Assembly: GCA_964458805.1 (NCBI GenBank)
Contig: CAYWKH010000015.1
Location: 1 to 28,526 of the forward strand
Reading direction: 5' to 3'
DNA: 28,526 bases
Source of the DNA: JAAYLU01 sp964458805
Lineage (GTDB): Bacteria > Synergistota > Synergistia > Synergistales > Aminobacteriaceae
The position numbers and the translations under genes were made by a program. The notes below the pieces were generated by a model. It was given only the letters and a program-made list of their open reading frames with translations, was not told the DNA's origin and ran no database searches. Below, piece by piece: positions 23,775-28,526 of the stretch; position 1 is the stretch's first letter; each line of letters begins with the position of its first letter.

Positions 23775-24240
23775 CATCCAGGACATCCCCCTTCTCATTT
23801 CTCATCTGTCTGAGCAAGTTCGCCATCTCTATGGCGGCGACGGCCGCCTTGAAACCTTCGTTATCGGCCCCCGAACAGTCCCTGTCCCGCCCTTCCGGGC
23901 CGGCGGCCTGGAATCCGAACGTGACTGGCACCCGCTGAGCCAGGCCGACCGACGCGATGTTCCCAAGGATTTTCAGGTACTCCCGCTCGCCCGCGCATAA
24001 TGCTCCTAGCACGATGATACCGTCGTATCTCCCGGTGATGGCGGCCTCCTTGGCTGCAAGCGCGGCCTCCCAGACACCCGGCGTCCGGACGATATCAACT
24101 CCGTGACGGGACACTTCGTGACGCAAAAGGGCATCCTTGGCGCCAATCAGGAGCCCCTCGCCGGTCACGCCCCCGGAGCGGGGCGACACGATGCAGAAAC
24201 GCAGCCCGACTCCGGCGAGCTTACCCTCGATGATCCTCAT
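23770..24240 (-). CDS. Lumazine synthase-like protein lacking the catalytic histidine
   Basis: The 156-residue protein aligns along its whole length with 6,7-dimethyl-8-ribityllumazine synthase (RibH). It begins MRIIEGKLAG and has GYDVIIVLGAL-type strand sequence (RYDGIIVLGALCAGE) and a C-terminal helix AAIEMANLLRQM. Key sites are changed. The catalytic His in the usual GETxHFDYV block becomes Tyr88 (GEREYLKIL), PGAFEIP reads PGVWEAA, and the region before the last helix that normally holds the phosphate-binding Arg has no recognisable match. No other riboflavin genes are adjacent. It may be a paralogue with a new binding or cage role instead of an active RibH. ATG 24240 has GGGAGGTG upstream and overlaps uvrC by 20 bases. 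Confidence 0.75.
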   Translation of the reverse strand: MRIIEGKLAGVGLRFCIVSPRSGGVTGEGLLIGAKDALLRHEVSRHGVDIVRTPGVWEAALAAKEAAITGRYDGIIVLGALCAGEREYLKILGNIASVGLAQRVPVTFGFQAAGPEGRDRDCSGADNEGFKAAVAAIEMANLLRQMRNEKGDVLDA

Positions 24241-25708
24241 CCGTACACCTCCCCTTCAAGTAGTCCAAGATCCTGGCGGCGGTGGCCGCGCCAATGCCCG
24301 GCGTCCCCGACAGCTCCTCGACCGTCATGCCGGCTATCGCGCTCGCGCTGCCGAACCGTCCAAGCAGCTGGGCGGCGCGGTGCTTGCCTATCCCTGGAAT
24401 GTCCTCGAGGGCGCTCCGCCTGAGCCTCGAGGACCTGGCCGAGCGGTGGCTTTCAATGGCGAAGCGGTGCGCCTCGTCCCGCACGCTCTGCAGCAGGCGG
24501 AGCGCGTCGTCCCCCCGGTCGAGGCGCAGAGGTGGAGTTCCCTCGCTGCTATGGTATATCAGTTCCTCCTCTTTTGCCAGGGATATTGAGGGAGTTTTCT
24601 CAAGTCCCAGCTTGCCTAGCGCCTTTCGCGCGAACTCGAGCTGCACTGGCCCCCCGTCTATGAGGATGAGCTGAGGAAGGGGCTCCTTCCCCTCTAGCGA
24701 CCTAGAGTAGCGGCGCTCCAGAGTCTCCTCCATCGAGCGAAAGTCGTCCACCCCCTCGACGGTCCTGATCTTGAAGCGCCTGTACAGGGAGCGGTTCGGG
24801 ACCCCCTGCTCGAACACGACCACCACCCCGTATGTCTCCCTACCCGACATGTGAGAGATGTCGAAGCCGTCTATCCTCCAGGGGAGGACCGGCAAGTTCA
24901 GAAGCTCCTGCAGGTGGTTGAGGCGAATCCACATGTCCCCGTCGAAGTCCTCGCGCAGGGGCATCGACAGGCGTTGCCTGGAAACCCGCCATATCGCCCT
25001 GATGGTGTCTCGCAGCCTGGCCGCCTCCTCGAACCTCATCTCCCTGGCAGCGCTGTCCATCCTCCTCCGAAGCCTCTCCACGACCTCGGCGGACTGCCCC
25101 TGCAGAAGCAGGATGACATCGTCGACCCTCTCGCGGTACTCGGAGGCCGATACCAGCCCGGCGCATACCCCCATGCAGCGCCCTAACGAGTAGTGCAGAC
25201 AAGGTCTGACCCCTTTCGCAGCATCGCCAGGGACTATCTCCCTTGCGCATATCCGAAGCGGAAGGTACCTCTCTATCAGCCGAAGCAGCGAGCGGACATC
25301 TCCGACCCGCACGTAAGGCCCGAAGTAGATGCCGTCGTCCTTGCCCCTCTGGCGGGTGATGACGATGCGCGGAAATGCCTCCGATGTGATCTTTATATAG
25401 GGGTACCTGTCGTTCATCTTCAGGTCGACATTGAAGAAAGGGGCGTACTTCTTGATCAGCTTCGCCTCGAGAATCAACGCCTCCACCTCGGTCTCCGTCC
25501 TGATCACCGAGATGTCCTCTATCATCGAGACCAGTTTCCTCAGGCGCGGGGACGCGAACGAGTCGTGCCTGAAGTAGGAGGCCACCCTCTTCTTCAGAGA
25601 CTTCGCCTTACCGACGTAAAGCACCCCGCCCTCGCCATCCCTCATGAGATAGACGCCCGGCCTGTCCGGAAGGCTCTTCAACAAATTTTTTATATGCTCC
25701 CGAGCCAT
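24221..25708 (-). CDS. uvrC: UvrABC excinuclease subunit UvrC, short form
   Basis: UvrC makes both incisions in nucleotide excision repair. Domains in order: GIY-YIG nuclease (about 15-95, GVYLM and LYVGKAKSLKKR), four cysteines for an iron-sulfur cluster (C153, C170, C178, C182), UVR helices (about 208-243), RNase H-like nuclease, and a C-terminal double helix-hairpin-helix (IPGIGKHRAAQLL, TPGIGAATAARIL). The RNase H catalytic set is present as D283 (GFDISH), D351 (LIDGG) and H414 (DEAHRF). Only about 40 residues separate the UVR motif from D283, where typical UvrC has about 150. The total is 495 residues compared with the usual 600. ATG 25708 has GGGGGGCG upstream. The gene diverges from cysS. 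Confidence 0.94.
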   Translation of the reverse strand: MAREHIKNLLKSLPDRPGVYLMRDGEGGVLYVGKAKSLKKRVASYFRHDSFASPRLRKLVSMIEDISVIRTETEVEALILEAKLIKKYAPFFNVDLKMNDRYPYIKITSEAFPRIVITRQRGKDDGIYFGPYVRVGDVRSLLRLIERYLPLRICAREIVPGDAAKGVRPCLHYSLGRCMGVCAGLVSASEYRERVDDVILLLQGQSAEVVERLRRRMDSAAREMRFEEAARLRDTIRAIWRVSRQRLSMPLREDFDGDMWIRLNHLQELLNLPVLPWRIDGFDISHMSGRETYGVVVVFEQGVPNRSLYRRFKIRTVEGVDDFRSMEETLERRYSRSLEGKEPLPQLILIDGGPVQLEFARKALGKLGLEKTPSISLAKEEELIYHSSEGTPPLRLDRGDDALRLLQSVRDEAHRFAIESHRSARSSRLRRSALEDIPGIGKHRAAQLLGRFGSASAIAGMTVEELSGTPGIGAATAARILDYLKGRCTDEDHRG

Positions 25709-25762
25709 TGTCGCGCCCCCCAACCCGCCAGCCGGGCATCCTCCGATTCCGGCACCCGCTCC

Positions 25763-25791
25763 TTAATACACCCCTGCATCGCGCAAGACAA
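25763..25791 (-). promoter_or_regulatory. Promoter of uvrC operon
   Basis: Minus-strand TTGTCT (25786-25791), a 17-base spacer and TATTAA (25763-25768) make a reasonable sigma-70 promoter. Its -35 lies just left of the cysS -10, so the divergent promoters are packed together and transcribe apart. Confidence 0.55.
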
Positions 25792-25796
25792 TATTA

Positions 25797-25802
25797 TATA
25801 AT
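25797..25802 (+). promoter_or_regulatory. -10 element of the cysS promoter
   Basis: A perfect TATAAT lies in an AT-rich patch 31 bases before the cysS ATG. The -35 region is poor (ctgcat at a 17-base spacing). Confidence 0.5.
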
Positions 25803-25833
25803 ACCCTTCAGAAACTACTGGAGGTGCGAGAAA

Positions 25834-27243
25834 ATGGGATTGACCCTTTACAACGATCTGACCAGGACCAAAGAGCCGTTCGTCCCCCTGAACGAGGGGC
25901 GCGTCACCTTCTACAGCTGCGGACCCACGGTCTACGACTACTTTCACATAGGAAACGCCCGCCCGTTCATAGTCTTCGACGTGCTGAGACGCTACATGGA
26001 GTTCAAGGGCTTCAAAGTCGACTTCGTCCAGAACTTCACCGACATCGACGACAAGATGATAAACCGGGCGAACCGCGAGGGAATAACCGTGGATCAGCTC
26101 GCGGACAGGTTCATAGCCGAGTACTACCGGGATGCGGACGCCCTCGGCGTCAAGCGGCCGACCCACTCGCCCAGGGCCACCGAGCACATGCCCGAGATAA
26201 TCTCGCTCATCGAAAGGCTGGTCGACAAGGGACACGCCTACAACGTCGACGGGGACGTCTACTTCGACGTGGAGAGCTTTCCATCATACGGTGTCCTTGC
26301 CAGGCAGAGCCTTGACGAGCTGCAGTCCGGCGCGAGAATAGAGATCGACGAGAGGAAGCGCCATCCGCTCGATTTCGCCCTGTGGAAGGCCAGGAAGGAG
26401 GGGGAGCCGAGCTGGCCCAGCCCGTGGGGGGACGGACGCCCCGGCTGGCACATCGAGTGCAGCGCGATGTCCATGAAATACCTCGGAGATACTATCGACA
26501 TACACTCCGGCGGCACGGACCTGACCTTCCCTCACCACGAGAACGAGGTGGCACAGACTGAGGCAGCCACCGGCAAGAAGTTCGTCCGCTACTGGATACA
26601 CAACGGCTACCTGTTAATTGACAAAGAGAAAATGTCGAAGTCTCTGGGCAACTTCCTGACCGCCAGGGCCGCCCTGGAGCAGTACCCCGCGAAGGCTATA
26701 CGCCATTTCATGCTCAGCGCCCACTACCGGTCGCCGCTCAACTTCTCCGAGGACAGCCTGAGGCAGTCGCTCGGAGCTGTCGAACGCCTCGAAAACTGCC
26801 TGCTGGACCTGGATCACGCCAGGAACCACAGGAAGAGGGTCGACGAGCCTGCGGGCCACGACCGCGAGTCGGTTTTCAAGAGTTACGAGGACCGGTTCAT
26901 AGCCGCAATGGACGATGATTTCAACACCGCAGCGGCCCTCGGGGTGGTGTACGAGGCGGTCAGAACCGTGAACAACTACCTGAAAGAGCGCAGCGACCTT
27001 GAGGAATCGTTCCTGCCGCTCGCGGACAGGTTCTTCGGCATGGTCGAGACCGTGATGGGGATACCGGGGAGGGTCGCGGAGGACGGCACGGACGACTCGA
27101 GGATCCGCGAGCTCATAGCCGAGCGCGACACCGTAAGGAAGAGCAGGGACTTCAAGAGGGCCGACGCCATTCGCGACGAGCTTTCGGCGATGGGAGTGGT
27201 CCTGGAGGACACGCCCGACGGCGTCAAGTGGCGGATAAAGTAG
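25834..27243 (+). CDS. cysS: Cysteinyl-tRNA synthetase
   Basis: This class I synthetase charges tRNA-Cys. Its 469 residues contain the zinc cysteine at C29 in SCGPTVYDYFHIGNARPF, the HIGH motif as HIGN (38-41), the further zinc ligands in HIECSAMSM and FPHHENE, and KMSKSLGNFL. All expected cysteine and histidine ligands are present. ATG 25834 has GGAGG nine bases upstream; the frame extends upstream through the promoter, which cannot be coding. It is divergent from uvrC and ends at a GC-rich hairpin shared with the convergent queT-like gene. Confidence 0.97.
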   Translation: MGLTLYNDLTRTKEPFVPLNEGRVTFYSCGPTVYDYFHIGNARPFIVFDVLRRYMEFKGFKVDFVQNFTDIDDKMINRANREGITVDQLADRFIAEYYRDADALGVKRPTHSPRATEHMPEIISLIERLVDKGHAYNVDGDVYFDVESFPSYGVLARQSLDELQSGARIEIDERKRHPLDFALWKARKEGEPSWPSPWGDGRPGWHIECSAMSMKYLGDTIDIHSGGTDLTFPHHENEVAQTEAATGKKFVRYWIHNGYLLIDKEKMSKSLGNFLTARAALEQYPAKAIRHFMLSAHYRSPLNFSEDSLRQSLGAVERLENCLLDLDHARNHRKRVDEPAGHDRESVFKSYEDRFIAAMDDDFNTAAALGVVYEAVRTVNNYLKERSDLEESFLPLADRFFGMVETVMGIPGRVAEDGTDDSRIRELIAERDTVRKSRDFKRADAIRDELSAMGVVLEDTPDGVKWRIK

Positions 27244-27255
27244 ACGACAAACTGC

Positions 27256-27277
27256 GGGGCGGCCTCAACGCCGCCCC
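27256..27277. terminator. GC-rich hairpin between convergent cysS and queT-like genes
   Basis: GGGGCGGC (27256-27263) and GCCGCCCC (27270-27277) form a perfect 8-bp stem with a 6-base loop that holds the queT-like stop codon. Neither side has a good U tract, so it may work as a weak bidirectional terminator or with Rho. Confidence 0.5.
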
Positions 27278-27756
27278 CTTGACACGCCCAAACGGTCTCT
27301 AAGGAGAAGGACGAGCGGCACGCCCAGCAGGTAGCAGGCCGCGGCCTGCCCGGCGCCCACGTACATCGAACACAGGAGAAACGGCAAGTCGAGGATAAAC
27401 GAGAGATAGCCGCCCACCACTAGGGCATTGACGATAACCGGCGGCAGAGCCGCCAGCCATGCGCTCGGCATGGCGACGGAGATTGCGCCCGCCAGCAGCG
27501 TAGCGCCGCTGCCCAGCAGCACGTCCAGCAGTCCGAACCCCCCGATGAGGTTGGCGAACAGACAACCAACGAACAGGCCGAGCACCGACTCCGGCAGAAT
27601 GAAGGGGAGCACGGACAGCGCCTCTGAGATACGCACCTGTACGTACCCGTAGGAGAGAGGCGCGAACAAGAGAGTGGCGACGACGTAGGCCGCGGCCACG
27701 AGTCCAGAGATGCTCAGGGAGCGAACTGAGAACAGCCCCCTGTACCAGGCGCTCAC
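27265..27756 (-). CDS. queT: QueT family ECF transporter S component (queuosine precursor uptake)
   Basis: QueT is the substrate-binding membrane subunit of an ECF transporter that takes up a queuosine precursor; the shared ATPase and T subunits are elsewhere. The 163 residues are hydrophobic with five to six segments. Family signatures are AAAYVVATLLFAPLSYGYVQ, VRISEALSVLPFILPE and FANLIGGFGLLDVLLGSGAT. GTG 27756 overlaps the pcm stop (GTGA) with GGGA seven bases upstream; the in-frame GTG at 27762 is too near that site. The frame is open further upstream but is the shadow of pcm. No preQ1 riboswitch precedes it, because it is joined to pcm. Confidence 0.85.
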   Translation of the reverse strand: MSAWYRGLFSVRSLSISGLVAAAYVVATLLFAPLSYGYVQVRISEALSVLPFILPESVLGLFVGCLFANLIGGFGLLDVLLGSGATLLAGAISVAMPSAWLAALPPVIVNALVVGGYLSFILDLPFLLCSMYVGAGQAAACYLLGVPLVLLLRDRLGVSRGRR

Positions 27757-28418
27757 CGACACGTCCCGTCGGTCGACCCAGGCTGTGTGCCGCCCAGGAG
27801 CGGTACGAATCGGCAGTAGTCCAGCCATGTGTCGGATAAGGAGGCGTCCGGGTTCTTCACCCTCAACAGCAGCCTCTCTCCGCCCGACATGACGGCCACC
27901 GGCGCGACAAGCCGCCCGCCGGGGGCGAGGGACTCCGTCCACCACTCCTCGACCGCAGGCGCCGCCGCCGTCACAATAACCCCGTCGAATACCCCCGCGC
28001 AACCGTTCCTCTCCCGCCCGTCGGCCCATATTACGTTTACGCGAAACCCGAGAGACGCCAGTGTCATCCGCGCCCTGGCGGCAAGGGAGCCAATTCGCTC
28101 GATACTGGTGACTACGGCTCCCATAGCGGCAAGCACTGCCGACTGGTAGCCGGACCCGGTCCCTACCTCCAGCACCGAGTCTCCCTCCTCGGGCGAGAGC
28201 AACTCGGTCATCCTCGCCACCATGTAGGGTTGAGAGATGGTCTGGTCCTCCCCGATGGGTAACGGGCAGTCGGCCCAAGCGCTCTCCCTGAGTTCCTCCG
28301 GGATGAAGAGGTGTCGCGGGACGGCCCGCATTGCGTCGAGCACCCTTTCGGACAGAATACCTCTGGCCTGTATCTGCTTCTCAACCATCTCCGCCGCCTT
28401 CGTCTCCCACGAGGTCAA
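27753..28418 (-). CDS. pcm: Protein-L-isoaspartate O-methyltransferase
   Basis: PCMT uses SAM to methylate isoaspartyl residues and start repair of aged proteins. The 221 residues contain MRAVPRHLFIPEELRESAW, the substrate-side PIGEDQTISQPYMVARMTEL and the SAM motif VLEVGTGSGYQSAVLAAMG. The frame is open to GTG 28448, but TTG 28418 lies seven bases after GGAGG in the strong ribosome site GGAGGTGAT, and begins a normal N-terminus. It lies 53 bases after the tRNA-Sec 3' end, and no promoter of its own is evident, so it may be co-transcribed with the tRNA. The stop overlaps the queT-like start. Confidence 0.93.
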   Translation of the reverse strand: MTSWETKAAEMVEKQIQARGILSERVLDAMRAVPRHLFIPEELRESAWADCPLPIGEDQTISQPYMVARMTELLSPEEGDSVLEVGTGSGYQSAVLAAMGAVVTSIERIGSLAARARMTLASLGFRVNVIWADGRERNGCAGVFDGVIVTAAAPAVEEWWTESLAPGGRLVAPVAVMSGGERLLLRVKNPDASLSDTWLDYCRFVPLLGGTQPGSTDGTCR

Positions 28419-28471
28419 GGGATCACCTCCATAAGGGGGGTGTTGCACATTTCAGTAGGACAATATAACAT

Positions 28472-28526
28472 TGGCGGAGGCGTGTGGGGGTCGAACCCAC
28501 CGAAGACGGCCATTACCGCCTCCCAC
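28472..28526 (-). tRNA. selC: Probable selenocysteine tRNA (selC), 3' part only
   Basis: The minus strand reads a long variable arm, a T arm GTGGG-TTCGACC-CCCAC, then ACGCCTCC, discriminator G and an encoded CCA. Eight bases lie between the T stem and the discriminator, not seven; this 8-bp acceptor is the hallmark of bacterial tRNA-Sec. The variable arm can form a 7-bp stem (GAGGCGG with CCGTCTT). The anticodon, acceptor 5' strand and D arm are outside the window, so UCA cannot be seen. A tRNA-Ser or tRNA-Leu with a long variable arm is the alternative but would have a 7-base acceptor. Confidence 0.75.

Noticed and set aside
27753..27800. preQ1 riboswitch before the queT-like gene
   Set aside because: The region is the coding end of pcm, and no preQ1 pseudoknot sequence is seen.
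1..28526. CRISPR array, insertion sequence, prophage or defence island
   Set aside because: No direct-repeat series, transposase, integrase or known defence gene was found on either strand.

Overview
The window looks like a stretch of chromosome from a GC-rich (about 60% by eye), compact bacterial genome. It carries almost only housekeeping genes, most of them on the minus strand. Three traits fit a Synergistota (Synergistaceae-like) anaerobe or a deep Firmicutes-type relative: the Gram-positive-style order rimP-nusA-ylxR-ylxQ-infB-ylxP-rbfA-nrnA-truB-ribF, a fused TRAP (TAXI-type) permease, and what appears to be a selenocysteine tRNA. This placement is inferred from gene content only. A 15-N run inside ribF shows that the sequence is a draft assembly or MAG.

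Layout from left to right: a truncated tRNA-Ala(CGC) on the minus strand behind a near-consensus promoter; rqcH (plus); then, on the minus strand, rluD and ileS, a hairpin and promoter, a fused TRAP permease with a DUF1850 partner, and tRNA-Arg(CCT). Next comes the long translation/transcription operon read from about 16.34 kb down to 8.5 kb: rimP, nusA, ylxR, ylxQ, infB, ylxP, rbfA, nrnA, truB, ribF. Upstream of it lie a small very acidic orphan gene, ispDF (isoprenoid precursors), a YacL-like PIN/TRAM membrane protein, recR, ybaB, rlmH, a membrane/WecG-type glycosyltransferase fusion, serS, a lumazine-synthase-like gene and uvrC. cysS is divergent (plus) from uvrC. Last come queT-like and pcm (minus), and the 3' part of a probable tRNA-Sec that runs off the right end.

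Most neighbours overlap or are separated by a few bases (ATGA, TTGA, TGATG and GTGA junctions), which suggests translational coupling. Several first ATG/GTG codons are not the best starts; Shine-Dalgarno placement favours downstream TTG or GTG codons (rqcH, TRAP permease, nrnA, rimP, pcm, queT). Protein-gene promoters repeatedly show an extended -10 (TGN-TATAAT-like) with little or no -35, whereas the tRNA-Ala promoter is a full TTGACA-17-TACAAT.

There is no obvious mobile element, CRISPR array, prophage or defence system. The most interesting items are subtler: a WecA/MraY-like membrane domain that has lost its catalytic aspartates and is fused to a WecG/TagA enzyme; a lumazine synthase relative without the catalytic histidine; an unusually short UvrC; an attenuator-like leader before rimP-nusA-infB; an acidic 62-residue protein with a palindrome over its promoter; and a ylxR gene with no standard start codon.
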